From Actinophytocola glycyrrhizae (GTDB taxonomy: Bacteria; Actinomycetota; Actinomycetes; Mycobacteriales; Pseudonocardiaceae), in contig NZ_JBHSIS010000006.1 of assembly GCF_042653545.1 (NCBI RefSeq), forward strand, positions 806,001 to 870,000: DNA of 64,000 nucleotides, in the 5' to 3' direction. Both the position numbers and the translations under genes were made by a program. Below are positions 35,158-43,510 of the stretch, piece after piece. Positions within the stretch are counted from its first letter, which is position 1. Each line of letters opens with the position of its first letter. The notes under the pieces are model-generated. The model saw only the letters and a list, made by a program, of their open reading frames with translations, searched no databases and was not told where the DNA came from.

Positions 35158-36131
35158 GAGGTGCTCACCCGCTTGCGGAACACCCAGTACGTCCAGCCCT
35201 GGTAGACCAGGACGGCGGGGGCGCCGAACCCGGCGACCCACGTCATCACCGTGAGCGTGTACGGGCTGGACGCCGCGTCCGCGACGGACAGTGAGTACGC
35301 CGGGTCCAGAGTGGACGGCAGGACGTTCGGGTACAGGGCGCCGAACAGCGCCAGCACCGCCGCGCCCAGCGCCGCCCCCAGCAACGCGAACGCGCGTCCC
35401 TCACGCCCGCCGTCCAGGCACGCCCACGCGCACACGACCGCGACCAGCACCGCGAACACGACGAGCCACGTCCACTCCGCCCCCGACCGCAGCTGCGCCA
35501 CCACCGTCAGCAGCAGCAACGGCGACAACCCGACGGGTACGAGCAGGAGCGCGATCGTGCGTGCCCGGTGCCGCAGCGGCCCGTCGGTCTTCAGCGCCAC
35601 GAACACCGCGCCGTGCACCAGCGCGAACCCGGTCACCGCGAGCGCGCCGAGCGCGGTGTCCCACCGCAGCGCGGCGAACGGCGACGCGACCCGGTTCCCG
35701 TCGGCGTCCAGCGGGAGACCCAGCACGTTCCACGAGATGACGAGCCCGACACAGAGCGTGGCGACGAGCGAACCGCAGGCGATCACGGCGTCCCACACCG
35801 AACGCCACCGGTCGGTGTCGACCTTGCCGCGCCACTCGAGCGCGACCCCGCGGCCGATCAACGCCAGCAGCAGCAACAACATCGGCAGGTAGGCCGCGCT
35901 GAACAGACCCGCGTACCAGCCGGGGAACGCGGCGAAGGTGGCGCCGGCGGCGACGATCAGCCACACCTCGTTGCCGTCCCACACCGGGCCGATCGTGGTG
36001 AGCATCGCCCGCCGGTCCGCCTCGGTCCGGCCGAGCACGCGCAGCAGCATGCCGACACCGAAGTCGAACCCCTCCAGGAACAGGTAGCCGAACCACAGCA
36101 CCGCGATCGCGACGAACCAGAAGGTCTCCAC
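35154..36131 (-). CDS. cydB: Cytochrome bd oxidase subunit II
   Basis: 325-residue integral membrane subunit with about eight or nine helices. The N-terminus (FWFVAIAVLWFGYLFLEGFDFGVGML) and the GPVWDGNEVWLIVAAGATFAAFP block are diagnostic of CydB. With CydA it oxidises quinol and reduces O2 to water at high affinity. The GTG at 36131 has GAGGAG 7 nt upstream. It starts 11 bp after cydA and overlaps cydDC. Confidence 0.96.
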   Translation of the reverse strand: METFWFVAIAVLWFGYLFLEGFDFGVGMLLRVLGRTEADRRAMLTTIGPVWDGNEVWLIVAAGATFAAFPGWYAGLFSAAYLPMLLLLLALIGRGVALEWRGKVDTDRWRSVWDAVIACGSLVATLCVGLVISWNVLGLPLDADGNRVASPFAALRWDTALGALAVTGFALVHGAVFVALKTDGPLRHRARTIALLLVPVGLSPLLLLTVVAQLRSGAEWTWLVVFAVLVAVVCAWACLDGGREGRAFALLGAALGAAVLALFGALYPNVLPSTLDPAYSLSVADAASSPYTLTVMTWVAGFGAPAVLVYQGWTYWVFRKRVSTS

Positions 36132-36142
36132 CGCAGGGCTCC

Positions 36143-37600
36143 TCAGTACGCGAAGGTCAGGTTGTCGTCGCCGGGCTTCTTCTCGGGCTCGGGTTCGGCG
36201 ATCCCGGCCCGCACGTACCGCCGCATCAGCACGATCTCCACGACCGCGAGCACGCCGTACACCAGCGTCAGCGCGATCAGCGAGGTCAGCACCTCGCCGA
36301 CGGTCAGCCCGGACACGGCCCGCGCGGTGAACATCCACACCCCGTCCACACCGGACGGGTTGGGCGCGACGACGAACGGCTGGCGCCCCATCTCCGTGAA
36401 GATCCACCCGAAGCTGTTGGCCACAAAGGGAAGCGCGATGCTCGCCAGCGCCAGCCGCGGGAACCAGCGCGATCGGGGCACCCGGCCGCCGCGGGTCAGC
36501 CACAGCACCGCGACACCGGCGGCGGTCCCGATCGCGCCGAGCCCGATCATGAACCGGAAGCTCCAGTACGTGACCGGCAGGTTCGGCACGTAGTCGATGG
36601 GCTGACCCGACAGCTCCCCGAGCCGCTCGTCGACGGGGTAGTGCGAGCCGTACCTGTCCCGGTACTGCTCGACGAGGTCCTCGACCCCGGTCACCTTCGC
36701 GTCGAAGTCGCCGTGCGCCAGGAAGGACAGCAGCGCGGGCACGGTGATCGACTTGACGCTCTCGCAGTCCGGTTCGGACACGTCGCCGATCGCGAACACC
36801 GAGAACCCGGCGGGCTGTTCGCTGTGGCACAACGCTTCCGCCGACGCCATCTTCATCGGCTGCTGGGAGAACATCAGCTTCGACTGCAGGTCACCACTGA
36901 CCGCGAGACCGGCGAACGCGACGACCCCGGCCCACGCCCCGAGACGCACCGACGCCCGCCACACCCCGTCGTCGGCCCTCGACCGCCACAACCGCCACGC
37001 GGCGATGCCGGTCAGGAACGTGGCCGCCACCGCGAACGCGCCGAAGATCGCGTGCGGGAACGCGGCGAGGACGGTCGAGTTGGTCAGCACCGCCCAGATC
37101 GACGTCAGCTGGGGCCGCCCGTCGACCAGCTCCGCGCCGACCGGATGCTGCATCCACGAGTTGGCGGCGAGGATGAAGTACGCCGACGCCACCGTGGCCA
37201 GTGAGAACGCCCACACACACGCGAGGTGCACGCGCCTGGGCAGCCGGTCCCAGCCGAACATCCACAGCCCGAGGAACGTCGACTCGACGAAGAACGCGAC
37301 CAGGCCCTCCATGGCGAGCGGCGCACCGAACACGTCGCCGACGAAACGGGAGTACTCGCTCCACGCCATGCCGAACTGGAACTCCTGGACGATCCCCGTG
37401 ACCACCCCCATGGCGAAGTTGATCATCAGGAGCTTGCCCCAGAACTTCGTCATCGCCAGGTAGCGCGGGTTCCCGGTCCGCACCCACGCCGTCTGCATCC
37501 CGGCGACCAGCAGCGAAAGGCCGATCGTCAGCGGCACCATCAGGAAGTGGTAGACGGTCGTGATGCCGAACTGCCACCGCGCGAGGTCGAGTACTTCCAC
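36143..37600 (-). CDS. cydA: Cytochrome bd oxidase subunit I
   Basis: 485-residue catalytic subunit that carries hemes b558, b595 and d. It begins DLARWQFGITTVYHFLMVPLTIG with the conserved early His ligand. It has the short Q-loop of actinobacterial forms and an EMGRQPF block (GRQPW in E. coli). About nine helices are visible. The GTG at 37600 is chosen from the family N-terminus, although GGGAGG lies only 1 nt upstream, so translation might be weak. First gene of the operon; no clear operator was seen in the 75 bp upstream. Confidence 0.97.
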   Translation of the reverse strand: MEVLDLARWQFGITTVYHFLMVPLTIGLSLLVAGMQTAWVRTGNPRYLAMTKFWGKLLMINFAMGVVTGIVQEFQFGMAWSEYSRFVGDVFGAPLAMEGLVAFFVESTFLGLWMFGWDRLPRRVHLACVWAFSLATVASAYFILAANSWMQHPVGAELVDGRPQLTSIWAVLTNSTVLAAFPHAIFGAFAVAATFLTGIAAWRLWRSRADDGVWRASVRLGAWAGVVAFAGLAVSGDLQSKLMFSQQPMKMASAEALCHSEQPAGFSVFAIGDVSEPDCESVKSITVPALLSFLAHGDFDAKVTGVEDLVEQYRDRYGSHYPVDERLGELSGQPIDYVPNLPVTYWSFRFMIGLGAIGTAAGVAVLWLTRGGRVPRSRWFPRLALASIALPFVANSFGWIFTEMGRQPFVVAPNPSGVDGVWMFTARAVSGLTVGEVLTSLIALTLVYGVLAVVEIVLMRRYVRAGIAEPEPEKKPGDDNLTFAY

Positions 37601-37675
37601 GCCTCCCAGGCTCGTCCTGCCGACGGCCGCGCGGCAGGTCTTCGGGTCCTGTACGGACAGGACCTAGGTCCCTGC

Positions 37676-38308
37676 TCAGCCCTTCATCGTCGCCAGCGCC
37701 ATCGCGGCGACTCCGGCAGCAGCCTCACAGGGGTCCTTCTTGCCGACATTGGCCTCGGAGAGCTTCACGGGCACGTCGAAGGTGACCTCGTCCGACACCC
37801 CGACGACCACCGTGCAGTGCCCGATGTCCCGATCGTCCAGGGCACCCACAGCGATTGCGGGATACCCGTCGATGGGAGGCAACTCGTCGAAATAGGCGTA
37901 TCGGTCTTTCACGTTGTACAGCGCGCTGAGTCCGCGCGGGTCCTGGTCCGCGAAGTGGACCTCGGCTTCGGCCCAAGTCTCCGGGTTGAACCAGACGCAG
38001 GCATTGCCCAGCGGCCTTCCCTTTTCCGGCTCGCCGGTGGGCGGGAGATTGAGCTCCCGCGTCTGGTCCGCGGTGAGTGTCCGGCATGGATCCTGCTGGA
38101 ATCGTGTGGTGTCGAGCGGGTCCTCCACCTTGGGTGCTCCTGCGAACGGCAGGTCCTCGCCATCGCCGGACGTCGGCGGGGGCAAGTCGGACGTGCTCGT
38201 GTCGACAGTCGTGGCGGGGATGGCCTCGCCTGGGCTCATCGTCGTACAGCCAGCCGCGATCACCATGACAAGCAGACCTGTGACCAGAGGGCCACATCGG
38301 ATTCCCAT
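37676..38308 (-). CDS. DUF3558 lipoprotein
   Basis: 210-residue secreted lipoprotein. The signal peptide ends in the lipobox IAAGC after MGIRCGPLVTGLLVMV. A Thr/Ser/Pro linker is followed by a DUF3558 domain with DPCRTLTADQTREL, a central NACVWFNPE and a C-terminal KKDPCEAAAGVA, the usual Cys pattern. It starts 4 bp after the stop of the broken gene upstream, so it is probably read by coupling. DUF3558 proteins are actinobacterial surface lipoproteins of unknown role. Confidence 0.85.
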   Translation of the reverse strand: MGIRCGPLVTGLLVMVIAAGCTTMSPGEAIPATTVDTSTSDLPPPTSGDGEDLPFAGAPKVEDPLDTTRFQQDPCRTLTADQTRELNLPPTGEPEKGRPLGNACVWFNPETWAEAEVHFADQDPRGLSALYNVKDRYAYFDELPPIDGYPAIAVGALDDRDIGHCTVVVGVSDEVTFDVPVKLSEANVGKKDPCEAAAGVAAMALATMKG

Positions 38309-38312
38309 CGGA

Positions 38313-38722
38313 CTACAACCCGGGCTGAGGGCCGCCCTCGGCGGCGTCATTGACTGCAATGACCGTGCGCTCCTCTATGCCGAGGTAGTCGTCCAACGCG
38401 TTCTGGCACAACCGAGCCTGCTCAAGACAGTAGTCACGATTGTGGCCAAGGTATGTCAGGTAGGACCGGCCGGACTCGTTAGCCTGGCTGATAAAAGCTT
38501 CACTGGCGATGTCTTCAGCGGGCGGCAGTATCTGCATCATCCGAAGAGCGTTCTTGACGGATTCATCGTAGCTTCGCGCCAGATCCCGCCAGTTCTTGAT
38601 GTCTGCCGCAGCTGATCCGGGCCATAGGTGAACTGGCCGCCGCCGATCGCGCCCTGGGTCTCACCGCCGACGATGCCGCCCAGTTGGGCCTCGATGCGGG
38701 CTTTGCGCTCCTGGCCAGTCAC
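38313..38722 (-). pseudogene. Frameshifted gene, partner of the DUF3558 lipoprotein
   Basis: Two reading frames encode one protein. The 5' part (GTG at 38722) gives ERKARIEAQLGGIVGG and QFTYGPDQLRQ. After about 38603 the continuation DIKNWRDLARSYDES, NALRMMQILPPAEDIAS and SGRSYLTYLGHNRDYC lies in another frame through to a stop at 38313. Adding one base in the CAG-AC junction (restoring CAG-GAC) gives an uninterrupted protein of about 136 residues. The uninterrupted form resembles small helical proteins found beside DUF3558 genes in related genera, from memory. A sequencing error is possible. Confidence 0.75.
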
Positions 38723-38835
38723 TGCTCCCCCCTTCGTCACAGTCAGTAGCCAAGCATACGACAGCTGTCGTCGAGTGCGGGCGCGTTCAACCGGACGGGT
38801 GTTGTCGGGTGGCTCGGTTACACTGGCTGTGCCAG

Positions 38836-38950
38836 AGGGGAGTAGTTCCCGTGGCGGGCGTTCGCGTCTGCCCGGCGAGAGCATCGACATACTGACTCGC
38901 TTGCGGGTCCGGTGCCTCACCCGCTGTCCCAGCGGGCGAACGAGACCTCC
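38836..38950 (+). promoter_or_regulatory. yybP-ykoY manganese riboswitch
   Basis: The hallmark AGGGGAGTAG (38836-38845) opens the element, ATCGACATACTGA (about 38883-38895) matches the conserved metal-site loop, and CGAGACCT (38941-38948) closes it. A hairpin with CCGGG/CCCGG arms follows at about 38951-38972 and may be the expression platform. The gene downstream is a UPF0016 manganese exporter, a known target of this riboswitch class. Mn2+ would be expected to raise its expression. Confidence 0.88.
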
Positions 38951-39024
38951 GGCCGGGTTGAATCACGCCCGGCTGGAGTCTTGCTGCCTCCGTCCGGGCC
39001 CGACGCGGAAGGACTTCCGTCCAC

Positions 39025-39624
39025 ATGGGCCACTGGCTCCTCGCATTCGTATCGGCGTACGGCGCCGTCTTCCTGCTCGAACTGCCGGACAAGACGACGG
39101 CGCTGACCCTCGTGCTGTCCAGCCGGTTCCGGAGCAGGGCGGTGCTGCTCGGCGCGGGGGTCGCGTTCGCGCTGCAGGCGGTTGTCGCGGTCGCGCTCGG
39201 GAGCGCGATCACGTTGTTGCCGGACCGGGTCGTCGCGGCGGCCATCGCGGTCCTGTTCGGGGTGGGCGCGTTCCTGCTGCTGCGCGAAAGCCTCGAAACG
39301 GACACCGGTGCGGCGGACGGGGCCGGGCCCGCCAAGCGGGACGCGACCCCGTTCCCACGTGCCGCGATGATCTCGTTCGGGACCCTGTTCCTCACCGAGT
39401 GGGGTGACGCGTCGCAGATCACCGCGATCGGGGTGGCCGCGCGGTACGCGACCCCCGTCGCGGTCGGGCTCGGGACGTTCCTCGCGTTGATGAGCGTGAC
39501 CGTGCTCGCGCTGCTCGTGGGGCGCAAGCTGCGGGCGAAGGTGCCCGCGCACGTCATCCAGCGCGGCGCGGCGGCCGTGTTCGCCGTGTTCGCGGTCATC
39601 GCGTTGTGGCAGGCGATCTTCTGA
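39025..39624 (+). CDS. UPF0016 (GDT1/TMEM165) family manganese transporter
   Basis: 199-residue membrane protein with six helices in two repeats. Each repeat carries the family motif ExxDKT or its variant: LELPDKTTAL in the first and LTEWGDASQITAI in the second. Acidic residues of these motifs bind the cation. Bacterial members such as Vibrio MneA export Mn2+. The upstream yybP-ykoY riboswitch strongly supports a manganese role. The second repeat has GDAS rather than DKT, which is common. Confidence 0.92.
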   Translation: MGHWLLAFVSAYGAVFLLELPDKTTALTLVLSSRFRSRAVLLGAGVAFALQAVVAVALGSAITLLPDRVVAAAIAVLFGVGAFLLLRESLETDTGAADGAGPAKRDATPFPRAAMISFGTLFLTEWGDASQITAIGVAARYATPVAVGLGTFLALMSVTVLALLVGRKLRAKVPAHVIQRGAAAVFAVFAVIALWQAIF

Positions 39625-39740
39625 CGCCGTGTCGACCGTTTGGCGGATACACACGAGTGGCGAGCGCGGCCTATCGTTCGAGTGTCTTCCTCCGTGCCCA
39701 GGACCCGGCACACTCTCCGGCAAGAGCTCGCCGAGGGACC

Positions 39741-39959
39741 ATGAGCTGGGACGATCATGAGCCGGCCGACGCGTTCGGCATTCAGGCTGGGATGATCGGC
39801 GGTCGGCTGTCCCGCGTCGCGCTCGACATGAACGTCGCGCTGAGCGACACCGACGGCCCTGCCCGGGCCCGTCTCGAACGGGCCATCAGAGAAGTGGGCC
39901 TGCTGGCTGCCAGCCAGCTGCGTCTGGGGGAGGGAGGTGCCGGCCGGCGACAGGGGTAG
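39741..39959 (+). CDS. Small hypothetical protein
   Basis: 72-residue soluble protein (MSWDDHEPADAFGIQAGMIGG ...), Asp/Glu-rich at the N-terminus and helical afterwards with RLERAIREVGLLAASQLRL. GAGGG lies 5 nt before the ATG. It converges on the GAF-ANTAR gene. No family recognised; it could be a small cytoplasmic partner of an unknown system. Confidence 0.5.
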   Translation: MSWDDHEPADAFGIQAGMIGGRLSRVALDMNVALSDTDGPARARLERAIREVGLLAASQLRLGEGGAGRRQG

Positions 39960-40020
39960 TCACTCACCATGCCACCCCGAGGACGAACCGAGCACGTCCG
40001 CACCACCGGCCGGCACCTCG

Positions 40021-40725
40021 TCACCCCTTCGAGGGCAGCTTCAGCACACCCTTGACCACGTCCCGCGCCACCTCGCGCATCTTCACGCCGTTCTTGCGGG
40101 CGTAGCCGCGCAGCGCGGCGAACGCCTCGTCGACCGTGACCTGCTGCCGTTCCGCCAGCATCCCCTTGGCCTGCTCGATGGTCACCCGGCTGTCCAGCGC
40201 GTTCTGCAGCTGCCCGGCACGCACCGCCATCTCCCGGCCGCGGTACGCGGTCACCCCGAGCGTCACGGCGTTGACCAGCCCGCGCCGCAGTTCCTCGCTC
40301 CGCGTGGGCAGCGGCCCGGGCACGTTCATGTACAGGGTCATGGCGCCGACCACCTCGTCCCGCAGCCGGCAGGGCAGGCCGAACGCGGCGGCGACCCCCG
40401 CCTCCACCGCGAGTGGCGCGAAGCGGGGCCACCGCAGTGTGGCGCCACCCAGGTCGGTGCACTCCACGCACTCGCCGGTGCGGAACGCGTCCACGCCGGG
40501 CCCCTGCTCGTAGGCCAGTTCGATCCGGGTCAGCAGCTCCGCGGTCTCCTCCGACGCCGCCTCGACCACCCACGCGCCGTCCGCGTCCAGCCCGAGCAGG
40601 GCCGCGGCCCGCACGTCGAACAGCTCCGCGCACTTGGCGGTCAGCAGGTTGCGCTGCGCGGGGAAGTCGAGCCCTGCCACGAGTATTTCCGTGAGCTCCA
40701 GCAGCCCCCGGCTCGTCTCGTGCAT
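40021..40725 (-). CDS. GAF and ANTAR domain regulator
   Basis: 234-residue protein. A GAF domain (about residues 5-150) is followed by a C-terminal ANTAR domain (about 165-225: LQNALDSRVTIEQAKGMLAERQ, VDEAFAALRGYARKNG). ANTAR domains bind paired RNA hairpins and prevent transcription termination, so this is probably an RNA-binding antiterminator controlled by a ligand on the GAF domain. The ATG at 40725 follows the family start. Its 229-bp upstream gap contains AGTGCT/AGCACT inverted repeats at 40828-40844. Confidence 0.9.
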   Translation of the reverse strand: MHETSRGLLELTEILVAGLDFPAQRNLLTAKCAELFDVRAAALLGLDADGAWVVEAASEETAELLTRIELAYEQGPGVDAFRTGECVECTDLGGATLRWPRFAPLAVEAGVAAAFGLPCRLRDEVVGAMTLYMNVPGPLPTRSEELRRGLVNAVTLGVTAYRGREMAVRAGQLQNALDSRVTIEQAKGMLAERQQVTVDEAFAALRGYARKNGVKMREVARDVVKGVLKLPSKG

Positions 40726-40954
40726 CAGTTCACCCCCAGCCCTCCGTGCACGACCTCGTCCGCCAGCGCGGCAAGTGGTGTGTCGGAAGAACACGCTGAC
40801 TACACAGAGGCAGCCGGTGGGTGTCGGAGTGCTGCTCAAGCACTTGTCACAGCCTACTCCGGTCCACCCTTGATCGACGGCTTCCACCAGCAGCCCGACA
40901 CCGCCTGCCGTGCCGTCGGGCGGTGTCAGCGGGCACCGGACGAGCCTAGCGCTG

Positions 40955-41584
40955 TCACCCCCGCTGACGACGCAGCGCCGCGGCGAGATCCTCGGTCGTG
41001 CGGACCATGGCGACGAGGAAGTCGACGAGGTGCTCACGCGTGATGTCCAGCTCGCCACGCAGCCAGGACGCGAACAGTTCGAGGATGCCGTGGACGAGGG
41101 TGAGCGCGGCCAGCTCCCGTTCCCGCGCGGGCGGCGCCTGCTCGCCGAGCATCGTGGCGCTCTGGTCGGCGACGACCCGCGCCATCGCGCGGACGCTGGC
41201 CTGGCGGGCGGTCCGCAGTTCCTCGGTGGACTGCGAGTGGATCAGCAGGTGGCCGCGGCGCTGGTCCTCGGTGAAGAAGCCGACGAGTGCCTCGATCACC
41301 GCGCGGACGCGGACGTCCGGATCGGGCTCGGTGTCCGCGATCGCCCGGCCTATCGCCGCAAACGCTTGCGCGGTCACCTGTTCGCGAACGGCGAGCAGCA
41401 GGGACGCCGGGTCGCGGAAGCTCTCGTAGAAGTACCGGTCGTTGAGCCTGGCCCGCGTGCAGACCCCGCGGACGGTGACGCGTTCCTCCCCACCCTCGGC
41501 CAGCAGGTCGAGCGCGGCCTCGCACAACGCGGCGCGGCGCTTTGCCGTGCGCTCGGCGGGGCTGGCGCCACCGTAGGTCTTCAT
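40955..41584 (-). CDS. TetR-family transcriptional regulator
   Basis: 209-residue repressor with the helix-turn-helix RRAALCEAALDLLAEGG ... VRGVCTRARLNDRYFYESFRDPASLL (about residues 16-62). It is divergent from the MpaB-type gene 49 bp away, and two perfect palindromes fill the gap. It therefore probably represses both itself and the oxygenase. Confidence 0.88.
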   Translation of the reverse strand: MKTYGGASPAERTAKRRAALCEAALDLLAEGGEERVTVRGVCTRARLNDRYFYESFRDPASLLLAVREQVTAQAFAAIGRAIADTEPDPDVRVRAVIEALVGFFTEDQRRGHLLIHSQSTEELRTARQASVRAMARVVADQSATMLGEQAPPARERELAALTLVHGILELFASWLRGELDITREHLVDFLVAMVRTTEDLAAALRRQRG

Positions 41585-41587
41585 GCG

Positions 41588-41620
41588 AACCTAGGTTATC
41601 TGGTGACGCCCTTCACCAGA
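41588..41620. promoter_or_regulatory. Two palindromes in the TetR/MpaB divergent promoter
   Basis: AACCTAGGTT (41588-41597) is a perfect 10-bp palindrome. TCTGGTGA (41599-41606) and TCACCAGA (41613-41620) are perfect 8-bp arms around 6 bp. They lie between the divergent starts at 41584 and 41634 and are the best operator candidates for the adjacent TetR protein. Confidence 0.65.
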
Positions 41621-41633
41621 AAGGAGCGGGGTC

Positions 41634-42494
41634 ATGCGGCAGCCGATCGAGCCGGGCACGCGACTGTGGGACGAGACCGGTCTCGTCACGTTCTCCCTCA
41701 CCACCGGCGCGGCGTTCGCGCTGCAGGTGATGCACCCGGCCGTCGGCGCGGTCGTCGGAGAGCACTCGGTGTTCCGCACCGACGCCATCGGCAGGGCGCA
41801 GCGGTCCATCGCCTCGGTGATGACCTGGGTGTACGGCGGGCAGGAGGCGCTGGCGGAAGGCGACCGGCTGCGCAGGCTGCACGCGCCGCTGAAGACGACC
41901 GAGGACGGCGTGACACACAAGGCACTCGCGTCCGGCCCGTGGGCGTGGATCGTCCTGACCGCGCCGTACGCGTACGTCGCGGGCGCGCGGTACTTCTCCA
42001 GGCGGCCGCTGTCCCGAGCGGAGCAGGAGGCGTTCTACGCGGAGATCACGCAGCTCGCGCGGAACCTGCACGTGGCGGAGAAGGAGATCCCGCCGACCTA
42101 CGACGCGTACCTGAAGTACTTCGACGACATGATCGACGAGAAGCTGGTCGCACACCGGACCGCGTACGAGTTCCTCGAGACCACCCGGCGCGTCCCACCC
42201 CCACCCGCCCTACCCCCGGTGCTGCGGCCGCTGTGGCGGCTGGCGACGGCCGTACCGGGCCGCGTGCAGCACTTCGTCACCGTCGGCATGCTGCCGCCCG
42301 CCGCGCGGGACAAACTGGGCCTGCCGTGGACCGCCCGCGACGAACGCGTGCTGCGACTGCTGGGCACCGCCGTCAGCCGGGTGGTACCGCTGCTACCGGA
42401 ACGGCTGCGGTATCTCCCCATCGCGTACGAGGCCCGCCGGACGGAACGCGCACAGCGGGCACTACGCCGCGTTCTAGAGCACCGCCCCGTGTGA
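41634..42494 (+). CDS. Oxygenase MpaB-family protein (DUF2236)
   Basis: 286-residue helical protein of the MpaB/rubber oxygenase-related family. The core LQVMHPAVGAVVGEHSVF and AWIVLTAPYAYVAGARYF blocks, with His in MHPAV as candidate heme ligand, match the family. Named members cleave or oxidise prenyl chains, but most actinobacterial ones are uncharacterised. AAAGGAG precedes the ATG. It is divergent from a TetR gene. Confidence 0.85.
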   Translation: MRQPIEPGTRLWDETGLVTFSLTTGAAFALQVMHPAVGAVVGEHSVFRTDAIGRAQRSIASVMTWVYGGQEALAEGDRLRRLHAPLKTTEDGVTHKALASGPWAWIVLTAPYAYVAGARYFSRRPLSRAEQEAFYAEITQLARNLHVAEKEIPPTYDAYLKYFDDMIDEKLVAHRTAYEFLETTRRVPPPPALPPVLRPLWRLATAVPGRVQHFVTVGMLPPAARDKLGLPWTARDERVLRLLGTAVSRVVPLLPERLRYLPIAYEARRTERAQRALRRVLEHRPV

Positions 42495-42659
42495 CCGGTA
42501 CTGACCGCTTGAACGCCTTCCCGAACGCGTACTCCGACGCGTAGCCAGGCCCTCGACCGTCCACGGTTTCTCCGTCACGCACCGAGCGGGGCACCGCAAC
42601 CGTGCGACGCACCCATGTCCCGCGCAGCGGACGCAGGGCGCGCAGCACCTTGACGGGCC

Positions 42660-42828
42660 CCCGCGGCCGTGGAGGCGTTCACGGCACAACAAAGTGCCGT
42701 CAATGGGCCATTCAGGACGCCCAGCGCCCTGAACGCGCCTTTCAGGGCACTGCCACGCCGTCATCGCGCCTTTCGCAGCACCGAACCCCACCGACAAAAC
42801 AAGGCCCACGAGCCGACCTGTGGACAAC
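42660..42828. repeat. Degenerate REP-type repeat region, copy D
   Basis: Part of the 334-bp convergent gap between the MpaB-type gene and iclR. It carries GTGCCGTCAATGGGCCATTCA, a perfect hairpin GCCCTGAA/TTCAGGGC (42726-42748) with loop CGCGCCT, and a decayed unit after it. It ends with TGTGGACAA (42820-42828), a perfect high-GC DnaA box, abutting the iclR stop. The first part of the gap (42495-42659) shows nothing I can name. Confidence 0.7.
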
Positions 42829-43509
42829 TCACTTCAGCGCGGTGGCCACCGTTGTCGCCGCCGTGAGGACTTTCGGGCCGACCACTTCGCCGTCCAGAGT
42901 CTCGAAGCTGATCACGCCGACGCTGGCGCGCAGGCCGGGGACGCCGCGGACGGGGGCCGCGATGCCCGAGGCGCCCGACTGGAGTTCGCCGGTGGTGGCG
43001 AGCCAGCCGGGGTCGTCCGAGCGCAGGCCGATCGCCTTGCCCGCCGCGCCCCGGGACAGCGGGTGGCGGGTGCCGACGCGGTATGCCACGTGGTAGGTCG
43101 TCCACGACGGTTCGATCACCGCGATCGCCTGTGCCTCCTCGCCGTCGGCGACGGTCAGGTGGGCCGTCGCGCCGACGGACTCCGCCAGTTCGCGCAGTGC
43201 GGGCAGGGCCGCGAGCCGCAGCTGTGGGGTGACGCTCGCCGCCAGTCGCAGCAGACCGAGGCCCAGCCGCACCTTCGACCCGTCGCGCCGCACCAGGCCG
43301 CGTTCCTGCAGTGGCACCAGCAGCCGGTACACCGCCGCCCGGGACGCCCCGATGGCCGTCGCCAGGTCGCTGATCGTCGGGGCCTCCGACTCCGAGTCGG
43401 CCACCGCCTGCAGCAGCGCTAGGCCCCGTTCGAGCGTCAGCGAGCTTTCCCGGCCGGTCCCCGCCTGCGGGCGGACCGCGGGCTGGATGGGACGGATGGG
43501 GCGGCCCAT
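42829..43509 (-). CDS. IclR-family transcriptional regulator of homogentisate catabolism
   Basis: 226-residue regulator. The N-terminal winged helix (about residues 22-80) includes LERGLALLQAVADSE and TISDLATAIGASRAAVYRLLVPLQERGLVRR. The C-terminal IclR ligand domain includes RHPLSRGAAGKAIGL. It starts 1 bp after the fahA stop and is the last gene of that operon. A GTCCGA/TCGGAC palindrome in the hmgA promoter is a candidate binding site. Confidence 0.9.
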   Translation of the reverse strand: MGRPIRPIQPAVRPQAGTGRESSLTLERGLALLQAVADSESEAPTISDLATAIGASRAAVYRLLVPLQERGLVRRDGSKVRLGLGLLRLAASVTPQLRLAALPALRELAESVGATAHLTVADGEEAQAIAVIEPSWTTYHVAYRVGTRHPLSRGAAGKAIGLRSDDPGWLATTGELQSGASGIAAPVRGVPGLRASVGVISFETLDGEVVGPKVLTAATTVATALK

Positions 43510-43510
43510 G

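Noticed and set aside
30937..35205. A 1,422-codon plus-strand reading frame opposite the kinase and cydDC genes
   Set aside because: It is antisense to well-supported genes, is rich in Arg/Gln/His as expected of a GC-rich shadow frame, and matches no family.
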